NCBI RefSeq assembly: GCF_023716865.1
Contig: NZ_CP092417.1
Location: forward strand, 3,884,001-3,948,000
Length of the DNA stretch: 64,000 bases
Source of the DNA: Endozoicomonas sp. SCSIO W0465
Lineage (GTDB): Bacteria; Pseudomonadota; Gammaproteobacteria; Pseudomonadales; Endozoicomonadaceae
Direction of reading: 5' to 3'
The position numbers and the translations under genes are program-made. The notes beneath the pieces were generated by a model that was not told the origin of the DNA, searched no databases, and saw only the letters and a list, made by a program, of their open reading frames with translations. Numbering within the stretch: the first letter of the stretch is position 1; each line of letters opens with the position of its first letter. Shown one piece after another: positions 16,581 through 25,845 of this stretch.

Positions 16581-17750
16581 TCACTGTAACTCCATACCCG
16601 TTTGAGAAATGCTTTCAGAGAGCAAACGACGGGCGACAATCAGTCGCATAATTTCATTGGTTCCCTCAAGAATCTGATGTACCCGGTTATCCCGCACATG
16701 ACGCTCCAGGGGATACTCCTTGATATAGCCATAACCGCCATGAATCTGCAGGGCTTCATTACAGACCTGAAACCCGATATCCGTAGCAAAACGCTTGGCC
16801 ATGGCGCAGTATGCTGTTGCCTCAGGGTCCTGACGATCCAGTTTGAAGGCAGCCAGCCGAACCATCTGCCGGGCGGCCACCAGCTCCGTATTCATATCTG
16901 CCAGTTTGAACTGCAAAGCCTGAAAACCAGCCAGTTCGCGGCCAAACTGCTTACGCTCTTTCATATAAGCACGCGCCGTATTCAGCGCCTGCTGCGCCGT
17001 ACCTATGGAGCAGGTGGCAATATTGATTCGACCACCATCCAGTCCCTTCATCGCGAAAGAGAAGCCCTGGCCTTCCACGCCCAGCAAGTGGTCTGCCGGA
17101 ATACGAACATTGTCAAATGAAATCAGTCGGGTTGGCTGGGCATTCCAACCCATCTTTTCTTCTTTCTTACCATACTGGATACCTTCCATATCAGCCGGAA
17201 CGGCAAAGGCTGAAATGCCTTTCGGCCCATCTTCACCGGTCCTTGCCATGACCAATAGCAGATCCGTACTTCCGGCACCGGAAATAAACATTTTCGAGCC
17301 ATTAAGCAGGTAATCATCGCCATCCCGGACGGCCCTGGTTTTCAAGGATGCCGCATCGCTGCCAGCTGCGGGTTCGGTAAGGCAATAGGAAGACAACTGG
17401 TTACCACTAACCAAACCTTCTCCCCAATCCGATTTAATCCGCTCTGAGGCAAATTCACTGATCATCCAGGTAACCATATTATGTATGGTGATATAGGCGG
17501 TTGTTGCCGTACATCCCATGGCCAGCTGTTCAAAAACAATATGGGAATCCAGCCTGGACAATCCCAACCCACCCATGGACTCATGGGTATACAGGGCACA
17601 GAAACCAAGCCCCCCCGCTGCCTTGATCACATCCACCGGAAAATGAGCATCAAGATCCCACTGCGCTGCATGGGGTGCCAGTTCAGCGTCGGCAAATTGT
17701 CGGGCCAGATCACGAAAGGCAACTTGCTCTTCAGAAAGGTTATAGTCCAT
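16581..17750 (-). CDS. Acyl-CoA dehydrogenase, probably isobutyryl-CoA dehydrogenase
   Basis: A 389-residue FAD-dependent acyl-CoA dehydrogenase. Visible signatures: CLTEPAAGSDAASLKTRA (FAD/substrate), KMFISGAGSTDLLLVMAR, FGRELAGFQALQFKLAD, and the C-terminal HGGYGYIKEYPLERHVRD and EGTNEIMRLIVARRLL. ATG 17750 (MDYNLSEEQVAFRDLA) fits the family start; the longer frame to 17798 does not. The position upstream of enoyl-CoA hydratase and 3-hydroxyisobutyrate dehydrogenase suggests isobutyryl-CoA as substrate in valine degradation. The substrate is inferred from context. Confidence 0.92.
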   Translation of the reverse strand: MDYNLSEEQVAFRDLARQFADAELAPHAAQWDLDAHFPVDVIKAAGGLGFCALYTHESMGGLGLSRLDSHIVFEQLAMGCTATTAYITIHNMVTWMISEFASERIKSDWGEGLVSGNQLSSYCLTEPAAGSDAASLKTRAVRDGDDYLLNGSKMFISGAGSTDLLLVMARTGEDGPKGISAFAVPADMEGIQYGKKEEKMGWNAQPTRLISFDNVRIPADHLLGVEGQGFSFAMKGLDGGRINIATCSIGTAQQALNTARAYMKERKQFGRELAGFQALQFKLADMNTELVAARQMVRLAAFKLDRQDPEATAYCAMAKRFATDIGFQVCNEALQIHGGYGYIKEYPLERHVRDNRVHQILEGTNEIMRLIVARRLLSESISQTGMELQ

Positions 17751-17848
17751 ATAAAAATGCCGCCTCTTGTATTTTATTATTTGTGAGGCCCGGGGCATGC
17801 GGCATTTTCAGGAATGGGTAACGCACTGCACACCGGAATGATTCTCAC

Positions 17849-17905
17849 ACGAAAGAACACGAAAGAACACGAAAGAACACGAAAGAACACGAAAGAACAC
17901 GAAAG
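17849..17905. repeat. 10-bp direct repeat array inside the catabolic operon
   Basis: Five exact consecutive copies of GAAAGAACAC (17851-17900), preceded by AC and followed by a partial copy GAAAG. They sit between the thiolase stop and the acyl-CoA dehydrogenase start. Confidence 0.9.
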
Positions 17906-17921
17906 GTGTCGTCAGGTACTT

Positions 17922-19109
17922 TTACAACATCTCAACGGCAATAGCCGTGGCTTCGCCACCACCGATGCAGAGTGAAGCGATGCCCCTGCACCCACCGGTC
18001 TTTTTCAGGGCATGCAACAGAGTGACCAGAATACGGGCACCACTGGCCCCCAGAGGGTGACCAAGTGCGCAGGCACCACCATGGATGTTGACTTTATTAT
18101 GATCCAGATTCAGCTCACGAATGGCCATCATAGCCACCACGGCAAAAGCTTCATTCACCTCAAACAGATCCACATCACAGGCCTGCCAGTCAATTTTTTC
18201 CAGCAGCTTGCGAATACAGTCTACGGGAGCAATGGTAAACTCTTCAGGCTTTTGAGCATGGCTCTGGTAGCCAGTAATTCTGGCAATGGGTTGTAAACCC
18301 CGGGCTTTGGCATCCTCTTCTCTCATCAACACCAAAGCCGCTGCACCATCGGAAATAGAGCTGGAGTTTGCTGCCGTGACTGTCCCGTCCTCAGTAAATG
18401 CTGGACGCAACTTCCGGATTTTCTCAGGCTTGGCTTTTCCGGGCTGCTCATCAATGTCAACCAGTCCTTTACGGGTTACAACAGGCACTATTTCCTCAGC
18501 AAAAGCACCCGATTCTATAGCCTTGTTCGCCCGCTCCAGGGAAGCCAGCGCATAATCATCCATCGCTTCACGGGTCAAGCCAAACCGGTCTGCGGTTTCC
18601 TGGGCAAAGACACCCATGGCCATGCCCCGGTAGGCATCTTCCAGACCATCGGTGAACATATGATCCTTTATCTGACCATGGCCAAGTCGCATCCCGCCCC
18701 GGGCCTTATCCAACAGATAAGGGGCATTGGTCATACTTTCCATACCACCGGCAACCACCAGATCGGCTTCACCGGTTTTCAGCTGAGTTGCTCCCAGCAT
18801 GACCGTCTTCATACCCGAACCACAAAGCTTGTTCAGCGTGGTTGTGGGTACATGAACAGGAATGCCTGCATGCAATGCAGACTGACGGGCAGGCCCTTGG
18901 CCAGTGCCTGCTGGCAATACACAGCCCATTAGTACTTCTGATACATTCTCCGGAGCAATACCAGCCCGCTCCAGGGCTGATTTGATAGCAATGGTACCCA
19001 GTTCAACTGCCGCCACAGACGACAAGTCACCCTGAAATCCACCCATTGGGGTACGGGCAGCGGAAACAATAACAATGCTTTCCTGTGACAGGTTGGGAGC
19101 AGAAGACAT
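17922..19109 (-). CDS. Acetyl-CoA C-acetyltransferase (thiolase)
   Basis: A 395-residue thiolase. The acylated cysteine is in LNKLCGSGMKTVMLGA, the general base histidine in VNIHGGACALGHPLGASG, and the second active-site cysteine in GIASLCIGGGEATAIAVE. ATG 19109 gives a family-length protein; the frame is open to 19175. It heads the minus-strand cluster with acyl-CoA dehydrogenase, enoyl-CoA hydratase and 3-hydroxyisobutyrate dehydrogenase. The AtoB/PhaA-type biosynthetic or degradative role cannot be settled by sequence. Confidence 0.93.
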   Translation of the reverse strand: MSSAPNLSQESIVIVSAARTPMGGFQGDLSSVAAVELGTIAIKSALERAGIAPENVSEVLMGCVLPAGTGQGPARQSALHAGIPVHVPTTTLNKLCGSGMKTVMLGATQLKTGEADLVVAGGMESMTNAPYLLDKARGGMRLGHGQIKDHMFTDGLEDAYRGMAMGVFAQETADRFGLTREAMDDYALASLERANKAIESGAFAEEIVPVVTRKGLVDIDEQPGKAKPEKIRKLRPAFTEDGTVTAANSSSISDGAAALVLMREEDAKARGLQPIARITGYQSHAQKPEEFTIAPVDCIRKLLEKIDWQACDVDLFEVNEAFAVVAMMAIRELNLDHNKVNIHGGACALGHPLGASGARILVTLLHALKKTGGCRGIASLCIGGGEATAIAVEML

Positions 19110-19530
19110 GAGGTAACTCGCTTTTTTGTTATTTATTTTTTCTTGTTTAAAGGACAGTGTTCTCGCAACTGTCACTTTGCATCATAGCTCTATTGGTACC
19201 AGAAAACGACATCAGAGCAAAGCTGAAGCTGCCAATCCTTCACCATCCATTAATAATCAGGGACGATTATACGAGTTACTTGCCAAAGTTAGCCCCCTTT
19301 TTGAACGACTTAAGTAGCTAACCATATGAAATCATATATTTCTGACTCCTTGTGCCGGCACTCTGCTTCGTTACAACTCCGGTCACATAGCTAGTTCTCG
19401 TCCAAAAACACAACCAATTGAAAACTGTAGATTTTATCCTGAAAAATTAAGTGGAGCCCTACTGCTATCTGGCGACTAAACTTCCCAAGAGCAAGAAACA
19501 TAAGGGATTGCCAAAAACAGAGGACTCCAA

Positions 19531-21060
19531 ATGCGCAAAAAACGCAACCCGCAGTGTAGTATGGAACTCCATTACGTACCTCATGAAATCTGCTCCCAGC
19601 TTTCCGGTATCTCGCAATGGCTTGACGCCCATCCACAGTTCAATGACTGGATTTATGAGGACTTAAGTTCTGGTGATAAACAGAACACTGGGCGGAACGG
19701 ACTATCAGCAGAATCCGTTCTTCGTGCGGCACTCCTGAAACAGTATTTGAATTGTGATTATGACTACTTGTCGTTTGTTTTGATGGACTCCATGCTCTTT
19801 CGAGACTTTTGTCGCCTCGAACCAAACCAGCGCCCCAGTCGCTCCAGTTTGCATGGGCTCATCAGCCTTCTTACTGCATCTACATGGGAACGGATTAATA
19901 ACTGTCAGCTAATGACCGCTAAAGATCAGGGTATTGAAAAAGGGCGCACTGTGGCTATTGACAGCACAGTCACCGAATCGGATATCAAACCTCCTTGCGA
20001 CAGTGATCTTTTAGCCAGTTCCGTTAAAGAAATTTGTCGGCTGCTGGAACGGGGACAAACACTGACAGCGACACCGCTTTATGAATATACCCATCACAAC
20101 CGAGCCGTAAAAGATGCGGCCAGAAAATGCATCTACGCTGGCAAAGAAGAGCGGCATCAGCATTATAAAAAACTGCTGCAGTTGACCCGAAAATCCCGGA
20201 AGGTACTTATCGAAGCTACTGTCACGCTAGCAAACGCCCGTCAGCAGGGGCAGTGTCTCCTGGCTGATGATGCCGACAAGTGGCAGGCCGATGTGGATCA
20301 CCTGTTACCCCTGGTGGATGCAATAGTCTCCCAGACAGAGCGCAGGGTCTTTAAGGGTGAAAAGGTGCCAGCCCAGGAAAAAGTGGTTAGCCTGTATGAA
20401 CCCCATACGGATATCATCGTAAAAGACAGGCGGCAAGTACAGTATGGCCATAAACTGAACCTGGTTCAGGGAAAAAGTCGATTGATCCTGGACCTGGTTA
20501 TTGAGGAAGGTAACCCAGCGGATTCGGACCAATTCATTCCGATGATGGAAAGACAAAAAGAAATTGGCTCTTGTAGGATTTCAGACTGCTACTGGGTTGA
20601 ACATTGCTGAAGCCCTTTATCTACAAAGGTTGTCAGCATATTGTCCGGTAATGTTGCCCAATCCTTGTTTTTCGTGACCTACAGTCAGTTTTCACTGTAG
20701 AGCAGTTCGTAATCAAAATAGAGCCAAGAAATTTATGGTCGTGTACCTCGCCAGACAAGCGGTGACGGCGGATACGCGTGTCGCGCTAATTTGGAAAAAG
20801 CCAAGGCCATGGGAATCAGCGATGTAGCTTTTAATAAGAAGCGCGGACTTGAAGTCGAAGAGATGACTAAAAGTCAGTATGTGTATAAAACGCTCTTTCG
20901 CTTCCGGGCAGGTATTGAAGCGGGAATTTCGTGGCTAAAGAGATGTTTTGGGCTATCACGTTGCCACTGCAAGGGTTCTGAGCGTTTTGATTCTCATTGC
21001 TGGTTATCGGTGGTCTGTTACAACCTGGTGATTCTGGCCAGACACCCGGCACCATCCTGA
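19531..21060 (+). pseudogene. DDE transposase interrupted by a small insertion
   Basis: The 5' part (19531-20565) has the N-terminal helical domain (SAESVLRAALLKQYLNCDYD) and the first catalytic block TVAIDSTVTESDI. The 3' part resumes at 20734 with the second-aspartate region TSGDGGYACRANLEKAKAMG and the glutamate region RAGIEAGISWLKRCFGLSR. Between them an inserted 160-bp element plus an 8-bp duplication introduces a stop. Removing those 168 bases rejoins the reading frame exactly (…RQKEI-YGRVPRQ…), so the gene was intact before the insertion. The transposase belongs to the IS4/IS5-like DDE group; I cannot name the IS family precisely. Confidence 0.9.
20566..20725. mobile_element. 160-bp MITE-like element with 8-bp target duplication
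   Basis: The element begins GGCTCT (20566) and ends AGAGCC (20725). It is flanked by identical 8-bp direct repeats AAGAAATT (20558-20565 and 20726-20733). It has no coding capacity. Tips starting GGCTCT and an 8-bp duplication are consistent with a nonautonomous derivative of an ISL3-type element; that family assignment is inference. Confidence 0.85.
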
Positions 21061-21375
21061 TAGCCACCTCCACGCTACATGAAAGTACCTTTCCAGCATG
21101 GTGGGAGGATGTTTTCTGCCTGCTTTTCGCGTTTTTCTCCAATATCCGTCCCAGATTAGAGAAAAAAAGGGAAGAGTTTTTGCGGCTCTCTGGAATTTCA
21201 GGAAATATCAAAACGCACGTACAATCTAATTATGATTGCCTGATGCGTTTTTGGACGAGAACTAGCTACGGCTATGCTCCCTCCGTTGTGCCTCGCATAG
21301 TACCAGCCCAAGTAGCCAGAAATATTCGATTCCATATGGCCAGCTACTTACCTGAGAATTACCGATGATTTCCAG

Positions 21376-21656
21376 ATGGAAAAACAACAGATAACTAATA
21401 TTTTTAAAAAGGCAGTGACGTCAGTCTGCCAGAGGCCAAAGATCCCGAACTACACCTCCGCTTAACCTCTCCGAGTCAAACCTTTCAACGATATGAACTG
21501 GAACTAACGCCTGAATTCTGGAATTCTTCCCCTGAACACATAAAACCATTGAAATACGAGAAAAACAATATAGTCATTTCCCCCTGCAATCACATAGAAT
21601 ACCGAGACTTCTGCACCACAAATACCGACAAATCAGCAAAAGCCTTATTAAAATAG
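21376..21656 (+). pseudogene. Remnant of an unrecognised small gene
   Basis: Two adjoining frames read like protein: from ATG 21376 (MEKQQITNIFKKAVTS) and, after a frame change near 21420, through PEAKDPELHLRLTSPS and RYELELTPEFWNSSPEH to a stop at 21654-21656. A single frameshift would join them into about 93 residues. No family is recognised. It lies just outside the right end of the dead IS. The rest of 21269-21687 shows nothing else. Confidence 0.35.
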
Positions 21657-21687
21657 AGAGTCGATTTCTGACTGACGAGATTCCCGG

Positions 21688-22236
21688 ATGAAAAGCAGTA
21701 TCCGATTGAGAGCACTGGAAAAGAAAGATCTGCGGTTTGTGCACTCGCTTAATAATAACCGCAGTATTATGTCCTACTGGTTTGAAGAGCCCTACGAGTC
21801 TTTCGATGAACTGGAAGACCTTTATGGTAAGCATATCCATGACAATACTGAGCGCCGTTTCGTTGCTGAGCACACGGCTACTGAGCGTAATGATGCGGAA
21901 TCTATCGGTCTGGTAGAGTTGATCGAGATTGATTATGTGCATCGTAAAGCCGAGTTTCAGATCATTATTGCACCAGGGCACCAGGGGCAAGGTCACGCAC
22001 GCGTATTGATTAAATCAGCTCTGGACTACGCCTTTACCATACTTAACCTGAACAAGGTGTATCTGGTTGTGGCCATTGATAACAAGAAAGCCATTCACCT
22101 TTATCAACAAACCGGCTTTATTGAAGAAGGCCGAATGGTTCAGGAATATTTCACCAATGGCCAGTACTGTGATGCCTTAAGGATGTACATTCTTCAGCAG
22201 GACTATTTGAATAAAACACGTCCCGTAAGCCGTTGA
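21688..22236 (+). CDS. speG: Spermidine N1-acetyltransferase (GNAT family)
   Basis: A 182-residue GNAT acetyltransferase that closely follows E. coli SpeG: LRALEKKDLRFVHSLNNN, then MSYWFEEPYESFDELEDLY, KHIHDNTERRFV, the acetyl-CoA loop region APGHQGQGHARVLI, and NKKAIHLYQQTGFIEEG. SpeG transfers acetyl from acetyl-CoA to spermidine or spermine to detoxify excess polyamine. Length matches E. coli (186). Single gene between IS debris and fabV. Confidence 0.93.
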   Translation: MKSSIRLRALEKKDLRFVHSLNNNRSIMSYWFEEPYESFDELEDLYGKHIHDNTERRFVAEHTATERNDAESIGLVELIEIDYVHRKAEFQIIIAPGHQGQGHARVLIKSALDYAFTILNLNKVYLVVAIDNKKAIHLYQQTGFIEEGRMVQEYFTNGQYCDALRMYILQQDYLNKTRPVSR

Positions 22237-22351
22237 TGAATGCTACCCGTTTTAGCAGTTTCAGGCAGCAGTGCTTTAATGGACTGGATACAGGATTGCA
22301 GCTCCTGGTACAAGGGGAGTTGATCAATCCTGGCCTCCCCGAATATTCCTG

Positions 22352-23554
22352 TCAGATATCAATAACCTCAAAAGGCACCAGGGGATTAACATCGGCATCA
22401 TAATCCACACCATCAATACCAAAACCAAACAGCTTCAAAAACTCCTCTTTGTAGAGAATGTAGTCGGTCAGCTCTGTCAGATTTTCGTTGGTCAGCTGTG
22501 GCCAGATCTCCTGACAATGTTTCTGGATATCTTCCCTGAGCTCCAGATCATCCAGACGCAGTCGATCACTTTCATCAACTTCAGGCGCCTTGCCATCTGC
22601 CCGATAGAGGCGCTCACGGAACATACGATTGATTTGCTCGATACACCCTTCGTGGACCCGCTCTTCACGCATCTTTTTAAACACCATTGAGATGTAAAGA
22701 GGCATTACCGGAATTGCAGAACTGGCCTGGGTCACCACACTCTTCAGAACGGCGATATTTGCGGAGCCATGAACTGCTTTCATTTGATCATCAAGCGCGT
22801 GAGCAGCACGATCCAGATCTTTCTTAGCCTCACCCAAAGCACCATCCCAGTAGATAGGCCATGTCAGCTCAGTACCAATGTAGCTGTACGCTACGGTCTT
22901 GCAACCCTCCGCCAGGACCCCCGCTTCAGACAGTGCATTTATCCAAAGCTCCCAGTCCTGACCACCCATCACTGTCACCGTAGCTGCAACTTCTTCTTCC
23001 GTAGCAGGCTCTACCGTGGCTTCAAACAAGGTATCCTTGTTAGTATCAACAGCAGTGGCGCGATAGGGTTCACCCATCGGCTTCAATACCGAGCGGATTA
23101 CCTCTCCGCTATCCGGCAGCTTGCGTACTGGTGATGCCAATGAATAAACCACCATATCCACCTGACCAAGATCCTGCTTGATCAGCTCAATCGTCTTCTC
23201 TTTTGCCGTGTGGCTGAAGGCATCGCCATTCAGGCTTTTGGCATAGAGGCCAGACTCATGGGCCAGTTTGTCAAAGGCCGCAGAATTGTGCCAGCCAGCC
23301 GTACCCGGTTTGGTGGCAGTGGCCGGCTTCTCAAAGAACACACCAATAGTCGCAGCGCCGGAGCCAAAAGCGGCGGTAATACGGGAAGCCAGCCCATAAC
23401 CACTGGAAGAACCGATCACCAGTACTTTTTTGGGACCATTGGCTACAGGACCCAGTGACCGGGTATAGGCAATCTGCTCCTGCACATTGGCTTCGCAACC
23501 TAACGGGTGGGTGGTTGTACAGATAAATCCACGAATCCTTGGTTTAATAATCAT
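22352..23554 (-). CDS. fabV: Enoyl-[ACP] reductase FabV / trans-2-enoyl-CoA reductase
   Basis: A 400-residue NADH-dependent enoyl reductase that completes the fatty-acid elongation cycle. The cofactor region VLVIGSSSGYGLASRI and the catalytic Y-X8-K motif (YWDGALGEAK) identify the FabV/TER family rather than FabI. The N-terminus MIIKPRIRGFICTTTHP and length agree. ATG 23554 (preceded by GGGGAC) is preferred to a start four codons upstream. FabV enzymes are generally insensitive to triclosan (family knowledge). Confidence 0.95.
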   Translation of the reverse strand: MIIKPRIRGFICTTTHPLGCEANVQEQIAYTRSLGPVANGPKKVLVIGSSSGYGLASRITAAFGSGAATIGVFFEKPATATKPGTAGWHNSAAFDKLAHESGLYAKSLNGDAFSHTAKEKTIELIKQDLGQVDMVVYSLASPVRKLPDSGEVIRSVLKPMGEPYRATAVDTNKDTLFEATVEPATEEEVAATVTVMGGQDWELWINALSEAGVLAEGCKTVAYSYIGTELTWPIYWDGALGEAKKDLDRAAHALDDQMKAVHGSANIAVLKSVVTQASSAIPVMPLYISMVFKKMREERVHEGCIEQINRMFRERLYRADGKAPEVDESDRLRLDDLELREDIQKHCQEIWPQLTNENLTELTDYILYKEEFLKLFGFGIDGVDYDADVNPLVPFEVIDI

Positions 23555-24027
23555 CGTTGTCCCCAACAGGTGAAGTTCGGTTCGAAAACCAGGGGCCAGG
23601 TACCAGCCATTAGCCCGTCTAAATAACGGCGTAGCTTATCCAAAAGCTATAGTCGGGGAAAGAGATGGTGCGTATAAGTCGGTAGCGTTATGGGTCTGAT
23701 TGTTATGATTTGTAACGAGCCAGCTATCAAGCTTCAAGTGTCGTTTGACTGAGTAGTTATTGCCTTCCTCATTTTCCCGGATACCAATGGGCAGCATGAA
23801 GTGGCTAATGCTATGGAACAGGCCCTGGCCACCTTATAGTTACCAACCGCCGGGTTTATTACCCCTTAATGACCATGTTATTCTGCCCGGGCTTGTTGAT
23901 CCGTTAAGAAACGGAAGACTGCGGCTGATTCACAGACAGAATGTTAAGTCAATCTGTTCTATAGTAAAGGCCTTAACCTAACGTCATACCAACAGATGAC
24001 ACAGATGTCCCGGAGGTAGTAAACAGA
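23555..24027. other. Long intergenic region without a supported gene
   Basis: About 470 bases between divergent fabV and the permease gene. A short stretch at 23763-23840 reads as a plausible peptide (FPDTNGQHEVANAMEQALA) but has no start codon and is bounded by stops, so it may be a decayed gene end. The ribosome site GGAGG of the permease lies at its right edge. Confidence 0.4.
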
Positions 24028-25290
24028 GTGCAGGTACAAATATCCGGGATTGGACGCTGGCAGGGAGCAGGGCTGCTCGCCACTACCCTGCTGGGCACCA
24101 GCGTGTTTATTCTTCCTCAGTTCACCATACAACTGGCAGGCTACGGTGCGCTGTGGGCCTGGGTTCTACTCACCCTGACCATTATTCCCGTAGCACTGGT
24201 ATTTGCCAGTCTGGCCAGCCGGTTTCCCCACGCGGCGGGACCGGCCTATTTTGTTGAGAAGGCTTTTGGCTCTGTGGCAGGCAGAACCATCGGCATTATT
24301 TACCTGTGTGCCGTTCCCCTGGGTGCACCAGCTGCCATCATCATGACCTACCAGTTTATCGATGCCCTGTTTATGGTGCCCGACTCAATAGCCATTGCAG
24401 TGCAATTAGCCTTCCTGCTGCTGCTCTATGGATTGAATTTTCGGGGCATCCATATCTCTGCCACCCTCCAGCTGATACTGACCCTTTCTATCATCTCGGT
24501 ACTGGGTTTGATGATGATGGTCTGGGGTGTGGTTGATGTACCTGCCATGCCGCAAAAAGCCACCCCTGGCAACGGCATGATTCTGCAAGCAGCCGGGCTT
24601 GCTTTCTGGAGTTTTCTCGGCATGGAAGCGATGTCCCACCTGGCTGGTGACTTCCGAAATCCTGAGAAAGACCTGAAACCAGCCATTATGATTGGCGTTG
24701 CCATCGTTGGCTGTATTTATCTGGCCTGCACATGGTTAATACTGTCCATACCGGTGACAACACCTCTGGCAATGGCTGGCGTGTTTGATAAGTTAATGGG
24801 TGGACTGGGTGCTCAAGTCATCGGAATCCTCGGGTTGGCAGGTGGTGTTGCAACCGTCAATGTCTACACCGCCAGCCTGATTCGCCTGATGCTTAGCTTC
24901 AGTCAGGAGGGTGTGTTACCAGCCTGGTTCTGTCAACAGAATCGTCATGGTGTTTCCGAGCGTGCCCTGGTGAGCGTTCTATTGATCATGGCTGTGATTG
25001 TGATCATGACCCACTTTACGGATCAGAATCTGGAAGACCTGGTTTCCTGGGTCAACGGGGTTTTCGTCATTATTTATTTTGCTTCAATGCTGGCCGCCTT
25101 TCGACTGTTGCCCGCTAAATACCACTGGGTAACCGTACCTGGCTGCCTGTTCTGCCTGATGCTGGCTTGGGGGCTGGGTTGGAAAATGCTCTACGCAATG
25201 GGCCTGCTGGCTGTCACCACCCCTCTCCTGTGGCTTCATCAAGTCAGAACCCATCATAAGAAAGATGAAGTATTCACACCATATAATTGA
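24028..25290 (+). CDS. APC-superfamily amino-acid transporter, YjeH-like
   Basis: A 420-residue integral membrane protein with about 12 hydrophobic segments. It starts at GTG 24028, 10 bases after CGGAGGTAG. N-terminal segments GRWQGAGLLATTLLGTSVF and AAGPAYFVEKAFGSVAGR and the helix-6/8 stretch AFWSFLGMEAMSHLAGDFRN match the APC family. The overall pattern is closest to E. coli YjeH, an exporter of L-methionine and branched-chain amino acids. The substrate is not provable from sequence. It stands alone. Confidence 0.85.
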   Translation: MQVQISGIGRWQGAGLLATTLLGTSVFILPQFTIQLAGYGALWAWVLLTLTIIPVALVFASLASRFPHAAGPAYFVEKAFGSVAGRTIGIIYLCAVPLGAPAAIIMTYQFIDALFMVPDSIAIAVQLAFLLLLYGLNFRGIHISATLQLILTLSIISVLGLMMMVWGVVDVPAMPQKATPGNGMILQAAGLAFWSFLGMEAMSHLAGDFRNPEKDLKPAIMIGVAIVGCIYLACTWLILSIPVTTPLAMAGVFDKLMGGLGAQVIGILGLAGGVATVNVYTASLIRLMLSFSQEGVLPAWFCQQNRHGVSERALVSVLLIMAVIVIMTHFTDQNLEDLVSWVNGVFVIIYFASMLAAFRLLPAKYHWVTVPGCLFCLMLAWGLGWKMLYAMGLLAVTTPLLWLHQVRTHHKKDEVFTPYN

Positions 25291-25329
25291 AGATCAAAAG
25301 ATACGACAGCCGATCAGGCATTAACCTGC

Positions 25330-25710
25330 TCAGTGGTCACAGAACAGTCCCGGAATCGGAGTCTGTGTAATATTGTATTTTCCTTCCGGATCACGGTAGA
25401 CAATGGCACTCCAGATCGTGCCGTTTTCCAGTTGAAACTCCAGGGCGTAATTCACACCATTAACAATCTGGGAATGAACGGCCAGCATTTTTTTCACTTT
25501 GGCCGTCTTTTCCATTCCCTTGATCACCAGATTCGTCGCCTTCTGTACCTCTGGAGTGACTTCAGATGTTGTCCAGCCGCCGGGCAGGTTGGCTTTAGCC
25601 TTACAGATGGCTTCAGCAGTTTTGTTATCGACTATGGGTTTGTCATCATGCGACTCACATCCCACAAGCATGATTACCGCAAACACCGCACAGATCGTTT
25701 TTACTTTCAT
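25330..25710 (-). CDS. Cystatin-like lipoprotein
   Basis: A 126-residue protein with a lipoprotein signal (MKVKTICAVFAVIMLVGC, lipobox LVGC at residue 18). ATG 25710 has GGTGGGG upstream, better than the start at 25734. After a short acidic linker the domain resembles a cystatin: PGGW at the N-terminal edge (residues about 42-45, where cystatins carry the conserved Gly), one helix, then SQIVNGVNYALEFQLENG, matching the QxVxG hairpin loop, and a final strand with WSAIVYRD. Cystatins inhibit papain-like cysteine proteases. The inhibitory role is inferred from motif positions only; the second PW loop is not clear. Confidence 0.65.
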   Translation of the reverse strand: MKVKTICAVFAVIMLVGCESHDDKPIVDNKTAEAICKAKANLPGGWTTSEVTPEVQKATNLVIKGMEKTAKVKKMLAVHSQIVNGVNYALEFQLENGTIWSAIVYRDPEGKYNITQTPIPGLFCDH

Positions 25711-25845
25711 TGGCAACAGCCCCACCTTGATCAAGACTCAGATCAGTTTACTGCACAAATAACGGGAATGTGTTTGATCTGCTCGAACATTATATCTGCT
25801 AACCAGAAAAAGAATGGACTCTTGGCTGAGCCTGGACACGTACTC

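Larger units (their letters stand above)
19388..21268 (+). mobile_element. Inactivated insertion sequence with about 25-bp terminal inverted repeats
   Basis: Left end TAGCTAGTTCTCG... (19388-19412) matches the reverse complement of the right end (21244-21268) over about 25 bases with one mismatch. The element is about 1.88 kb and carries one transposase gene broken by a 160-bp insertion. The exact tip is ambiguous because the outer bases contain overlapping CTAG/TAG, which may be the target duplication. The 3' end has about 180 noncoding bases. Confidence 0.8.

Noticed and set aside
19126..19317. 63-codon ORF upstream of the dead IS
   Set aside because: No ribosome site or recognised homology; it lies in the probable promoter region of the thiolase operon. 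A small real gene cannot be excluded.
23760..23981. 73-codon ORF between fabV and the permease gene
   Set aside because: No ribosome site, and composition is not protein-like. A different frame gives a short protein-like peptide without a start.
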